This document shows positions 49,323 to 60,587 of a stretch of 64,000 bases of DNA, one piece after another. The DNA lies in NCBI GenBank assembly GCA_030762935.1, contig CM060890.1, positions 148,617,629 to 148,681,628 on the forward strand, in the 5' to 3' direction. The position numbers and the translations under genes were made by a program. The number at the start of each line of letters is the position of its first letter. Position 1 is the first letter of the stretch. The notes under the pieces are model-generated. The model was not told the DNA's origin. It saw nothing but the letters and a program-made list of their open reading frames with translations, and made no database searches. Source of the stretch: Hymenopus coronatus (Eukaryota; Arthropoda; Insecta; Mantodea; Hymenopodidae).

Positions 49323-49643
49323 GGGAGTTAAGTTGGTATCCCAGCAAAAAAAAAAAGTTGAAAAGCTTTACCCGTTTGACTTTCTGAACCAATTACAACG
49401 GTCAGTCGGTCTGACAACGGAATCTAGATGCCGCACCATTGCAATATCTGGCTATTTCCAACCACGTGCTCAGTTTGTGAACCCCTAATACGTGCGTTGA
49501 GCCGTTCTGTGCAAGCTATGTAGTATTCCTTGTGTATATTTGTTATTGTTGTTGATAGTGTTTTAATGTTTGTTCGTGAGGGAACATAGCGAGACTTTCA
49601 CAATTATACAGGTGGATAAACTTTTGCGGGAAGGTGTGGCAAG
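49323..49643. other. Spacer without recognised features
   Basis: No repeat or domain was identified. It lies just upstream of the SINE-split reading frame. Confidence 0.35.
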
Positions 49644-50148
49644 GTGGACGCGGCTTCATGGAAGAAGAAAGTGAATCATGTTTACAAAATAACACGAAAA
49701 GCACAGGAATTAGACGGAAACATCAGTGAATGTGAACCACTGATGATATGTCTTGGTGACGACAACGATGTTGATGATGACTTTTTTATAGTTTTTAACG
49801 CCCGCTTTTACTACCAAGATACATGGAATGAAGATGGAGCACCGGTAGAATGCGATGGCGAGGTAAGCGGAGAAAACCCGCCCCTGCGCCGCTTTGTCCA
49901 CCACAAATCTACATACGGTCACTTCGGATCGAACCCGGGCCGTCTAGGTGAGAGGCGAGTGGTCTAACCACTCGGCCACGGCGGGGCCCGATGATGATGA
50001 CGATGCCGATAATGCTTCCGAGAATGATGACGACGGACACTTGTATGTAATTGAGCCATTAAATTTTAAACCGGTGAAAATCACTTTGTTATACCTTTCA
50101 CTCGTTGCAACAAGCTTTTTAGCATTCATCTGTTCTATGTTGTCGTAA
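49644..50148 (+). pseudogene. Acidic reading frame interrupted by a SINE
   Basis: The frame from 49644 (no upstream ATG; GTG at 49644) runs to DDNDVDDD at 49781. After the SINE, codons from 49993 (same GATGATGAC, same phase) continue through an acidic stretch (DNASENDDDG) to a hydrophobic C-terminus (LLYLSLVATSFLAFICSML) and stop. The GATGATGAC direct repeat is the target duplication, so before insertion the two parts were one open frame of about 95 codons. Family not recognised. It may be a gene remnant or a chance frame. Confidence 0.4.
49782..49992 (-). mobile_element. tRNA-derived SINE, family A
   Basis: Reversed, it reads GCCGTGGCCGAGTGGTTAGA, the B box GGTTCGATCC, the GTGGTGGACAAAGCGGCGC body and the GCGGGCGTTAAAAACTAT tail. 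It is flanked by GATGATGAC on both sides. Confidence 0.85.
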
Positions 50149-50311
50149 ATACAGAATGTATGCTACATGGGTTACCGTATCACTGTTATAGACATCAATA
50201 ATAACGATTTAGTTCCATTATTCATTTAGTATGTATACTTAGACATTTGTAATCAGCTGGTGTTGTTATTGTTGTTTACTAAAACCTAATCAGTCTTAAG
50301 TTGATCCTCGC
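50149..50311. other. Short spacer
   Basis: Nothing recognised. Confidence 0.4.
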
Positions 50312-51562
50312 CAAAACAAAACCCAGGCGACTAGTGCACTGTTATAATGTAACCTTCCGCCATTCACGCCAGAAATACTGTCATAGTTTCACGACCACGT
50401 GACATATTGTAATGTAAAACAAAACCCAGGCGACCAGAGCACTGTTATAATGTAACCTTCCGCCATTCACGCCAGAAATATGTAACCTTCCGCCATTCAC
50501 GCCAGAAATACTGTCACAGTTTCACGACCACGTGACATATTGTAATGTAAAACAAAACCCAGGCGACCAGAGCACTATTATGATGTAACCTTCCGCCATT
50601 CACGCCAGAAATACTGTCACAGTTTCACGACCACGTGACATATTGTAATGTAAAACAAAACCCTGGCGACCAGCGCACTGTTATAATGTAACCTTCCGCC
50701 ATTCGCACCAGAAATACTGTCATAGTTTCACGACCACGTGACGTATTGTAATGTAAAACAAAACCCAGGCGACCAGCGCACTGTTATAATGTAACCTTCC
50801 GCCATTCGCGCCAGAAATACTGTCACAGTTTCACCATATTGTAATGTAAAACAAAACCCTGGCGACCAGCGCACTGTTATAATGTAACCTTCCGCCATTC
50901 GCACCAGAAATACTGTCATAGTTTCACGACCACGTGGCATATTGTAATGTAAAACAAAACCCTGGCGACCAGCGCACTGTTATAATGTAACCTTCCGCCA
51001 TTCGCGCCAGAAATACTGTCACAGTTTCACCGCCACGTGACATATTATAATGTAAAACAAAACCCTGGCGACCAGCGCACTGTTATAATGTAACCTTCCG
51101 CCATTCGCACCAGAAATACTGTCACAGTTTCACGACCACGTGGCATATTGTAATGTAACACAAAACCCTGGCGACTAGTGCACTGTTATAATGTAACCTT
51201 CCGCCATTCGCGCCAGAAATACTGTCATAGTTTCACGACCACGTGGCATATTGTAATGTAACACAAAACCCTGGCGTCTAGTGCACTGTTATAATGTAAC
51301 CTTCCGCCATTCGCGCCAGAAATACTGTCATAGTTTCACGACCACGTGACATATTGTAATGTAAATCAAAACCCAGGCGACCAGCGCACTGTTATAATGT
51401 AACCTTCCGCCATTCACGCCAGAAATACTGTCATAGTTTCACTACCACGTGACATATTGTAATGTAAAACAAAACCCAGGCGACCAGTGCACTGTTATAA
51501 TGTAACCTTCCGCCATTCACGCCAGAAATACTGTCATAGTTTCGCCATATTGTAATGTAACA
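50312..51562. repeat. 103-bp minisatellite, about 12 copies, with CACGTG in most units
   Basis: CCTTCCGCCATTC recurs at 50353, 50456, 50589 (after a 30-bp extra piece) and 50692, 103 bp apart. Units share CAAAACCCAGGCGACCAG, GCGCCAGAAATACTGTCA and GACCACGTGACATATTG; two units lack the CACGTG part. A 30-bp partial duplication sits at 50481-50510. Confidence 0.94.
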
Positions 51563-53280
51563 CGAATAGAACCGTTATTCAGACAGTTTAACGGTAACTG
51601 AAATATTATAATGGTGTTAATATTGATAGTTATAACAAAATAAATGAGTACCTGTGTAATAATTAAGTGTAAAAAACACGAGCGAAAAAATGAATAACAT
51701 GTACTTGATTACTTGGTTTATTCACTCTCTGGAAGCGGTTGTAGTATGAGTTCGCTCCAGATGAGAATGCTCGTCCGTGTTATAGCTGCACACTTCGAGG
51801 TTGATAACCAGGCTAACAACAACAACAACCGTGTCCGTCTCCCGAAACAACGCTGCTTCTTTGTCACAACATACACCTATCATTTGTTTGAAATTGTACA
51901 TTATTAAGCAAATTGCATTCTTCACAAAACGTCACATTCTTGCATCGCGTATTTCACATGCTTTCATTTTTTCCATAGAGTAACTACTTTTTCCGTTGTT
52001 TTTCTTTATGAACACTGTTTATATTTTTAGCCTAAACACCTGGTGAACTCAGAAGTTAATTCCTTTCACGGGAAGTGTTTGATGTTTCTCACAAAACTTA
52101 CCATACATTTTCAACATTATAGTTTTTTCATTTGTAGTCAACAGTTTACCGGCTTATGCTTTATGTAACTCGGAATTTGCAAGAGAAAACTGACGGTAGC
52201 GACACTGATTCTAACAGTAGCCACCGTTACTGTGTAAACAATATAGCGCTGACTCGGGACATGTAGCTCTGTTTAACGGTACAAATCGGCGTTAAATTAA
52301 CTCTTTGGTATTTATATAAAATATTATACAATTTAAGAATAAATTCATTCTGTAATTTAGATTGTTAGCATGGATTACATTCTTGCGCGCATTACTACTG
52401 TGTGGTACCGCGGTGCACTGACCACGTGTCTGTGGCGCGGATCAACCTAAGAGTGAACAGCAAATAGTTGCTCTGGCAACGCCGCAAAGGCAGCATAGCC
52501 AACCTTACGCGAAACCACCCAAACCGCCAAGTGCCAGGATTCAGCGGCGAGCGTATATTAGTGCCAATCACTATAACATAGACTTAAGCATTTAGAGCCA
52601 GTGCTAATTCAGAAAACAGACTTTCTTTTTGAAACTGAGGGCGCTAGAAGAAAACTGTTTACGCTATTGAATTCCACGCTAAAATCCACATAATAAACAC
52701 CCAATTTCAGGCAATAGAATTTTTGGTTGGTGTCCACTGTAATTTAAAAAGAATTTAAATGATTTTATTGCATAGCTATATGTTACAATGTTCGATGAAC
52801 TTTGTGAATTAATTGGACAAAACAGTTGTAGCCTGTCTCTATTTGGGGGAGGGGGGTTTCACATTCAATTGGTCACCCCTAGGATATTTGACCATCACTT
52901 TACAGATTTCACTCATCGTCCGGTATGACTAACCAGGTTAAGCTAAACAAATAAACAAATAATAAATAAACAAAATTAAAAAAAACAAATATAAAGTTTG
53001 TAACATCTTGAATAAAAATTTTGTAGAATGTTTTTATAAATCGCATATTAAAAGTATTTAAGTGCAGTTTCAAACACTATATTCTCCATATGAACCGATG
53101 ACAATTCAACTGTTTCTTTCTTTCCACAAAGATACTTGAAAAACTTTTCTATATTATTGTAATAAATGTCTTTATTCATTCAAATTAGTTACAAATAAAG
53201 TATTTAATTCACTGCAGCAAATAATTCACACGACGGTTCGACAGTTGACGGCTTTCACGCCACTTTGCGCTAACACTCCA
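51563..53280. other. Longest unique stretch (first part); CpG-richer patch at 52180-52570
   Basis: No repeat family was recognised. 52180-52570 is richer in CG dinucleotides (TTGCGCGCATT, TACCGCGGTGCAC, GGCGCGGATC, GCGGCGAGCG) and holds an X-box-like motif. No frame above about 70 codons shows a domain. It could contain a promoter or untranslated exons. Confidence 0.4.
52467..52480. promoter_or_regulatory. X-box-like motif (RFX site)
   Basis: GTTGCTCTGGCAAC has the 5-base inverted arms and spacing of RFX transcription-factor sites (GTTRCC..GGYAAC type) with one departure. It lies in the CpG-richer patch. Confidence 0.35.
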
Positions 53281-53313
53281 GTCGAAATCTGACAGGCTTG
53301 CAGATCTCCCTCC

Positions 53314-53351
53314 CTTTATAGCTAGAATGACGTGACAGAAAATTCCGGAAC
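53314..53351 (-). promoter_or_regulatory. Heat-shock-element and TATA arrangement
   Basis: On the plus strand 53337-53351 reads AGAAAATTCCGGAAC, three perfect alternating GAA/TTC/GAA pentamers, the canonical HSF site. On the minus strand TATAAAG (53320-53314) lies about 18 bp downstream, with a CRE-like TGACGTCA variant (TCACGTCA) between and a second partial site TTTCTAGAG near 53380. This is the layout of an inducible heat-shock promoter directed to the left. No chaperone coding follows within view. Confidence 0.45.
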
Positions 53352-54029
53352 CTGACGCTTCAGGACGCCTCTAGAAAGTGCCGACTGGTATCTCGAATTC
53401 CAAGGCTTCCGTGTTTATTACACTCCAGACCCGCCGCCTGAAACGGTACATGTCTTGTCACTGGGCTAAGAGTTATTCAGAAGGGAAAGATAAATCATAG
53501 CTAAATTATACCAAGAAGTGAAATATAAATGGGAAGGGAAGAAAGATTTCAAACACGTATAAGTAGCAGAGCTGCCACGAACTTGTAGCACAGTACCGTT
53601 AGGGGTAGAGCATTGAGGGTGAGAGTACACTGCCCGAGGGTACATAACAGGAAAAGAGAAAACAATGCTACCGCTGGTCAAGCGACACTTTTGGAGGTAT
53701 TTGGCGTAGAACATCGGCAGAGCAAAGATGTGGTATTTGGGGTCCGTGGTGGAGCCGAACAGGCTACCTTTAGTTGTCAGGGAAATAGTTATTTTAATAC
53801 AGACCAGAGTACGGACGATATTACTGCATCAAAAGTAATAAGTGATAATAGTCGTGGTCGGGTAAAGCACAGTAGACAATTTAGGAGGAATGCGTGTGAG
53901 AACGACGTCGGAAAAAGGCCGAACTAACTGAATAAAGCACTTGTGTCGTACCACAACCGAACAGAGTTTCCGTGTTAGCAAAAATCCTGAGATAGGGCAC
54001 CCACACATCCACACCATTCCTAATAGCTA
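53352..54029. other. Unique stretch (second part), small frames only
   Basis: Overlapping frames at 53466-53714 (minus) and 53613-53927 (plus, 104 codons) are open, but neither shows a known domain. Confidence 0.35.
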
Positions 54030-54112
54030 AAAAAAAAAAAAACTGCAGCCGGGATACGAACCAGTAACCCCGTTACCGCCCCACGTCGCATGCCAAAGCG
54101 AATGTTAGAGCT
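54030..54112 (-). mobile_element. tRNA-like SINE fragment with A tail
   Basis: Reversed, GCGGTAACGGGGTTACTGGTTCGTATCCCGG has a B-box-like core and is followed by CTGCAG and a T run (54030-54042 is an A run on the plus strand). Confidence 0.4.
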
Positions 54113-54244
54113 GCTGTCACAATATGAAACCGTCGGAAGTCTGCACCAAAATTTTCCATGACCAGAAACAAATTGGGTCAATATAAAAATTACGGAAGAA
54201 TACTTTACATTTTAGGGGAATGTATACACCAGAGGAAAACAGCT

Positions 54245-55337
54245 GAAGTGTTCCATTCACATGACCTGTTCTACCTTATTGCAAACAAAAGATTATTCTT
54301 CTATCCACTTCATGATAATCGACCTAAACGTTAGCAGAAATAGTCTAATTCTTAGTTCCTTATAAGTAGAAGTGAAATAAGGGAGTACTCAGGATAAAGT
54401 GACAATCAAATGTTTTAAAAGGTCGTTTCCATTAGAAAAATTGAACATCCTTCTGTTTTCATGGCTAGAAGTAAAACAAAAGAAATAGGAAACGAAATAT
54501 ACTTCTCGTTTGAGAAAAGTTTAAGTAGCTTAAAACTGAAACCAATAGCAGGAAATATCTTGCAAAAAGTCAACTCAGAATATATATTATTATATTACAT
54601 AAATTGTGTGTTTTAATGTATTTATTGTTCGTATATCTCTTACGGTTTTTCAGTTATATAAAAGTCATCCAGAATAAAGAGGTATTGAGAGGCGATTCCC
54701 AGAAAATTCAAGAACAGCGTTTTATTTGTCATGTAAATATCTTTAAAATATTTAAATCATAAACGTTTGAACTTTTTTGTTTTGTTTAGAAAAACAATTT
54801 TTTTAAAAAAGTTCATCGTGTAAAGGGCAGTTTGGTGTTGGGGCATTATCATGAAAACCTTCATGTCGCAGAAGCTAACTTAAATATAAAGTTTTGTGTT
54901 TAAGTGACTTTGTGTTTTTGAGTTCACAGACCACCTTTTTCGATACAGGGATCCTAAAACATGTATTTCAAGTTAAATTTCGGAATCGTACTTTAGGTGA
55001 AATATAATACCCACTATGTACCTGGTAGGTTGTCTTCTCAGCGTAGCTGTTTGCCAAGCTGGAGACCTGGGTTCGATTCCCGGTACTGGGATTTTTTCCC
55101 CCACTGGGAGACCTGGACGGGGTGCACTCAGCCTCGTGAGGTTCCTGTGGGGCCAATTGAGGAGCTACTTGATGGACCGCATTAACCGGCCGGAGCGCTA
55201 ACCACGTCTCACCCTCCAATACTGCATCCCATCCAAAACATCTCTCATGGACCGAGATGGGGGACGCAGATTCCGGGCGGTAGTGTAAGGTTCCTTGTGA
55301 GCTTTCGTGCCAATATACTTGGTAGAGGAAGTAAAAA
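54245..55337 (+). mobile_element. HP1k copy carrying a SINE near its hairpin end
   Basis: It starts CTGAAGTGTTCCATTCACATG and ends TGGTAGAGGAAGTAAAAA. A SINE splits the hairpin. A minus-oriented scrap (TAACCTGAATTTTCTGGGATAGG) follows at 55342-55398. Confidence 0.8.
55029..55314 (+). mobile_element. tRNA-derived SINE, family C, with target duplication
   Basis: GCGTAGCTGTTTGCCAAGC and GGGTTCGATTCCCGG form the tRNA-like head. The body has CCCCCACTGGGAGACCTGG and GGTAGTGTAAGG. TACCTGGTAG before and TACTTGGTAG after are a near-perfect 10-bp duplication of the HP1k hairpin. Confidence 0.8.
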
Positions 55338-55397
55338 TGAAATAATGTATAACCTGAATTTTCTGGGATAGGCTTCTGAAGTTCTCTTCATTCTAGA

Positions 55398-55745
55398 TTA
55401 CTATTATTATTATTGCTGGTATTATTGTTATTGTTATTATTATCGTTATTATTGTTATTGTTGTTATTATTATCGTTATTATTGTTATTGTTGTTATTAT
55501 TATCGTTATTATTGTTATTGTTGTTATTATTATCGTTATTATTGTTATCATTATTACTATCGTTATTATTATTATTATTGGTATTGTTACTATTATTGTT
55601 ATTAACACTATTATTATTACTATTATTAGTGTTATTATTGTTATTATTGTTGTTATTATTAATATTATTACTATTAATATTACTGTTATTATTATTCCTG
55701 TTATTATTACTACTATTACTATTTATGCTATTATTTATTACTTAT
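55398..55745. repeat. Trinucleotide-rich (TTA/TTG) simple repeat
   Basis: About 350 bp of TTATTATTGTTATTR-type sequence with a 36-bp internal periodicity around ATTATCGTTATTATTG. It gives poly-leucine or poly-isoleucine frames that are not genes. Confidence 0.95.
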
Positions 55746-56140
55746 TATGCTGGTGATTATGCAAAGAGATCAGAATTTTAAAGCCATCATATTGCTACTA
55801 GCCCTTATAACATTTGTGTGTGTGGATTAAAATCTGCTGTAGTCCCCTAAAACCCTTGTACTTACAATGAAGGTCGTGTGAATATAACACTCGCGTATTC
55901 GTGCAGCAGAGCTGGGAAACAAAAGAAGACGTTGTTGCAGATTTTTGTAGCAAGACGGTCGGCTTCCTTATCTGGCGCCAAGTTGTCTGCAGATAATGGC
56001 ACGGATTCGCGCAATTGTAATAAGAGCAAATGACTTTACAACTTCTGTCGCGTCTCAGATTCCGCAAACGGGAAATCTGTTTCATTCCGAGCCTCGGCTA
56101 ACGGGGCAGTTTAGTTGAGGGGTGCCCAACTATCCACATT
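55746..56140. other. Spacer without recognised features
   Basis: A 95-codon minus frame (55798-56085) has no known domain. The sequence is somewhat less AT-rich than its surroundings. Confidence 0.35.
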
Positions 56141-57444
56141 TATACTTTCTCTACGCGACTACGTACATAGAGCATAGAGAAAGTAAGATACCGAGATTTC
56201 ACCGGAAATACATGCTTTGGGAACGCCTGAATCCAGAAAAGACATTTTTAGAAACATGTCCATGAGTGAATGTTTGTGTGTGTGTCTGTGGACAGCATAG
56301 CTCAAAAGTGAAAAGACTGTTAAATACCAAGTTTGGTATCTTCCAAGGATACGACACGAAGATTTTAAACAAACCCCCCACCCCGAACTAGCCTTTACAT
56401 GGAAAGAATTTCGAAAATGTTGATTTTCTCAAAAATGGTTCTAACAATTTTCATTAAGTCATAGTACCTATATTTAAGATAGTTCCATGCCAAATAAAAT
56501 GCATTTCTTAAACTTTCTGGGAATAACCTCTAAAGATCTCTTTATTCTGGAAACATTTTGCATATTGCTAAACCGCAAAAGATAGTAAAAAGTTTACTAC
56601 ACAAAATATGTGGAACTTGTTAAGACATACAGTGTAAACCATCTTTTACTTTCTCTACACGTATTATGTACATGGTACATACAGAAGGTATTTTACCGAG
56701 ATTTCACTGGAAATATATGTTTTGGGAACCCCTGAATCTAAAAAAAAACACTTTAAGAAAAATGTCCGTGTGTCCGTGAACACGATAACTCAAAATCGAA
56801 GAATCCCTTAAATACCAAACTAGGTATTTAAGTTCAGCGTCTACCAAGGTTGCGACACGAAGATTTTCAAGAAAATCCCTCCACCCAAACCCGTTTACAT
56901 GGAAAAAAAAATGTCGAAGATTTTGATTTTGTAAAATGTGTAACGATTTTGATTAAAATACCGTATATTAGATATATTTACATAACAAATAAAATATATA
57001 TATTGAATTTTCTGAGAATAGCCTCTGAAGACCTCTTTATTCTGGAAGAGTTTTTCTGAATTTTCCATAACATGTAAACCGTAAAAGACTCACTGCACAA
57101 AACATGTAGAGCTCGTTAAAACACACAATTTATGTCATATACGTGTTTGTGGAGTTGGCCATTTTCAAGATATTCCTTGTTATTGATTTCAGTTTTAAAA
57201 TACTTAAACATTTCTCATACAGGAGCTTTTCAACTCCTGGCCACGCAAAGAAACGGATTTCAATTCCATAGCAACCACATTTTAAAACATTTGACTATCA
57301 CTTTAGCCTAGTACATTCCCTTACGTTCTACTTACAAGGAAATAAGTAATAGTGTTTATGGATTAGCTTGAAGTAGAAGAATAAGCTTATTAAACAATAT
57401 TTATTACAGAAATGTACAGAAAGTCATGTGAATGGAGCAAATCA
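56141..57444 (-). mobile_element. Two HP1k copies head to tail
   Basis: 56141-56640 starts ATACTTTCTCTACGCGACTACG and is cut after TTAAGACATACAGTG. 56645-57444 starts TTTTACTTTCTCTACACGTATTATG and ends CAGAAAGTCATGTGAATGGAGCAAATCAGA. Confidence 0.83.
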
Positions 57445-57447
57445 GAT

Positions 57448-57657
57448 TTTTTATAGTGTTTAACGCCCAATTTTTACTAAATATGCCACCGCAGGCGATG
57501 ACACTATACATGAAATGAAGATAGAGCACCGGTGGAATGTGATAGGGGGGGAAACTGCAGAAAACCCGCCCCTTAGCCGCTTTGTCCACCACACCCATCG
57601 AACCCGGGCCACCTAGGTGAGAGGCAAGTGGTGTAACCACTCTGCCACGGCGCGGCC
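57448..57657 (-). mobile_element. tRNA-derived SINE, family A, inserted at the end of an HP1k copy
   Basis: Reversed: GCCGTGGCAGAGTGGTTACACC, B box GGTTCGATGG, GTGGTGGACAAAGCGGC and a tail GGGCGTTAAACACTATAAAAA. Confidence 0.8.
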
Positions 57658-57768
57658 TATGGACATCATGGCTCTGAAACGGAGAGATGCTAAATATCAA
57701 ATTAGTTCTTTAAGTTAGTATCTCCCCCCACCCCAAACTACTCTTTACAATTCTTGAAACATTTGTTT
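57658..57768 (-). mobile_element. HP1k interior fragment
   Basis: GGACATCATGGCTCTGAAACGG to CACCCCAAACTACTCTTTACA follows the family order. Confidence 0.65.
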
Positions 57769-58063
57769 TTCTCCACATTTGCAAATAGATAAATAATACA
57801 GTATTACTGTGTTAATTATTTTAATGCTAACGTTACATTAAACGTTTTTACATTCTAATGTAAAATTATCGTGAACGCTTTAACCCACTCGTTAAACACA
57901 CTCTATCACAATATGCACTAGTGACGTAAATAACCATCACACATTGTCCACAAACATTACAACACTGTGCTTATAAATCAATAGTGCACATAAGCTCAGG
58001 TCTTGTTATTTTTCTGCAACATTTTTCTCTTTTCTTCTCATGAATTTCCTTAGCATTTGCATA
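57769..58063. other. AT-rich spacer
   Basis: Nothing recognised. Confidence 0.4.
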
Positions 58064-59732
58064 GCAGTGGCATTAATTCCGGACACTTTTTGGTTAAATT
58101 AACTTTCAGATTACAATATTGCATTAAACTCTTATTCTTATCTGATAAATTAGTCAGCATAATACACATTAAACCTTTTACCACACGCTGCTGCTAAATG
58201 GTCTAAATTTGGGCCAGCTTTTGAAGATAACCCATTTTATAAAATATATGTTATCACATTACAAAAAGGAGCTCAAAATTCAGGGGATCTAGTAATTTTA
58301 AGACTGACATTTCAACACCACGAGCATCATGACAAACACCAATCTTAAACGAGATTTCCCCAATTATGGACTCCCTATTATTTGAGAGCGTGCTATGTAC
58401 GTAGTGTACAGAGAAGCTGTTGTAATGCACCCAAAAATTCCCTACCAAGATTTCAACGAAAATACATGTTTTGAGACTCCCTGAATAAAAAACGCATTTT
58501 CAAAAAATCCATGTGTGTGTGTGTCTGTGTGTGTGTCTTTGGGCAGCATAGCTCAAGAAGGAAAAGACTGTAAAATACCAAACTTGGTACTTAATTTTAG
58601 TATATTCCAAGGATGCGACACGAAGATTTTCAAGAAAATCCGTCCACTCCCAACTACCCTTTACATAGAATTTCTTTCGAAAATTTTGATTTTCTCAAAA
58701 ATGGCTTTAACGATTTTTATTAAAATACTGCATATTAAAGCCATTTATATCACAAATAAAATGTATATCTTGAATTTTCTGGTAATAGCTTCTAAAGACC
58801 TGTTTATTCTGGATGAATTTTGCTAACTTTGGCATAACTACTAAATCGTAAGAGAAACACAAAAACTTACTATACAAAAATGTAGGTCTTATTAAAATCC
58901 ACAAGTTATGTCACACTCATTTTTTTCGTGGAGCTTACCGTTTTCGAGGTATTCCTTGTTACTAGTTTCAGGCGTGAAGTACTTACACTTTTCTGATACG
59001 GGAGTGTCCGTTTTTCTTTTGTTCTACTCCTGGCCAAGCAAAGATGCTATTTGCAATGAAAATCGCATGACAGCTTTTAAAACATTTGACTATCACCTTA
59101 GCCTAGTGCATTCCCTTAGTTCCCTTCTACTTATAAGAAAGTACGTAATACAATTCTGCTAATGTTTATCTCGATTAGCTTGGCGTTGAAAGAAAAATTA
59201 TCTTTTGTAAGAACTTTGTAGAGTAGCTCCAGAAAGTCATGTGAGTGTAACACATCAGATTTTTATATTTTATATTGGATGTAAAATATAATAAGAAGTA
59301 TACTTGGAATATATTCTGTTTGGTTTTTACTGTATCAAATATTAAATATAATAAATTATTATTCTCTTATATTAAGGGCTCAAAATTGGGGAAATCTTGT
59401 ATATTTAAGGGTATGCTGTTCATAATATTGAAGTGCCTATTTCCAAAAATTAATAGATTTATACATTTTTCGAGTTCTTTTATTATAAAATGCAGCAATA
59501 ATTCCAATGTTTATATTATATGTAATGTAAAATAAAATAATACGTATATATTTCTAAACCAATATGTTTATAAAAGTTGAGCCCAATAAGCTCCAGGTTG
59601 TATTTAAAGGTTTAACAGTGTACTATCCTGGCGCTTCCTGACTATAATTTACTGGCTAAGAATAATGCAGAATGAGAGTATTATCTGAAAGTTAATTTAA
59701 CCAGAAAGTGTCCAGAATTAACGCCATTACCC
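58064..59732. mobile_element. Non-autonomous Tc1/mariner-type element with long inverted repeats and a nested HP1k
   Basis: The left end (ATTCCGGACACTTTTTGG then TTAAATTAACTTTCAGAT) is repeated in inverted orientation at the right end (ATCTGAAAGTTAATTTAACC then AGAAAGTGTCCAGAAT). Weaker similarity continues about 100 bp inward. TA is present at 58062-58063 and 59733-59734. The GGACACTTTTTGG motif is typical of Tc1-like termini. The interior outside the nested HP1k copy is AT-rich, with no transposase. Confidence 0.72.
58389..59266 (-). mobile_element. HP1k copy nested in the inverted-repeat element
   Basis: It starts CTATGTACGTAGTGTACAGAGAAGC and ends CCAGAAAGTCATGTGAGTGTAACACATCAGA. It contains the longest version of a frame (58515-58826) that recurs in several copies. 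Confidence 0.86.
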
Positions 59733-59776
59733 TATATCACTTTTTACTTTCTTTGGATTCATTATGTTATTTTTAA

Positions 59777-60227
59777 ACTTTCTCTACACGTACTATGTAC
59801 ATGGTGTATAGAGAAGGTATTGTATTACATCCAAAATTCGATACCGAGATTTCACCGGAAATACAAGTTTTGAGACACCCTAAATTCAAGAAAAGCATTT
59901 TTAGAAAAAGGTCAGTTAAGGTAGAAAAAGTTCGACAGCATAGCTCAAAAAAGTTAAGTACAAAAGGATGCGACACAAAGATTTTCAAAAAAATCCCTCC
60001 CACACCTAGCTACCCTTTAATGGAAAATGTTTTAAAAAGTTTGATTTTCTGAAAAATGGCTCTAACGATTTTGATTAAAATAGCGTATATTAAAGATATT
60101 AAATATCACAAATAAAGTTTTTATCCTGTATTTTCTAAGAATATCCTGCGAATTTTATACAACTAGTAAAGCGTAAGAGATAGACAAAATTTGTACATCC
60201 TGTTAAAATACAATTTGCGTCATATAG
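59777..60227 (-). mobile_element. HP1k copy, truncated at a SINE
   Basis: It starts AACTTTCTCTACACGTACTATG and stops at ATTTGCGTCATATA, where tRNA-like sequence begins. The distal part is missing. Confidence 0.8.
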
Positions 60228-60290
60228 CGGCCGCGCCGTGGTGGTTAGACCACTTGCCTCTCCCCTAGCCGGCCCGGGTTCGATCGCAGT
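60228..60290 (+). mobile_element. SINE head fragment, family A
   Basis: GCGCCGTGGTGGTTAGACCACTTGCCTCT and CCCGGGTTCGATC match the tRNA-like head at 49073; the body is absent. Confidence 0.7.
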
Positions 60291-60587
60291 GAATTACAAG
60301 ACACACGAAAGAAAACCCTCTCCTCCTGTCACTCGAAATATGTTTGGGTCAAACACGTGCTCGACATTTTCCAATCTGCGCTATGTGTTTCAGCGTTCAC
60401 TGGTTTCTCTACCATGAGAAGCTCGCTAAAGTACCTAGCCTTACAGCTTCGTGGCGCAGGGTTCTAGTCCCGTCTCGGGCATGGGTGTTTGTAAATGTCT
60501 ATATGTCTGTGTATCTGCACGTAAAAACGAAACAAATATGAAAACAACAGGGATAAATATACAGTATAAGGAAAGAAGTAAAAAAAT
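60291..60587. other. Spacer with a second tRNA-like element
   Basis: 60435-60482 contains TACAGCTTCGTGGCGCAGGGTTCTAGTCCCG, a tRNA-like head with B box GGTTCTAGTCCC, followed by TGTGTATCTGCACG. It is probably another SINE family. Confidence 0.45.

Noticed and set aside
53613..53927. 104-codon plus frame as a gene
   Set aside because: No ATG context, domain or splice signal supports it, and it overlaps an open minus frame; chance is likely.
55413..55781. 122-codon poly-leucine open frame
   Set aside because: It is the translation of a TTA/TTG simple repeat; the opposite strand gives poly-isoleucine.
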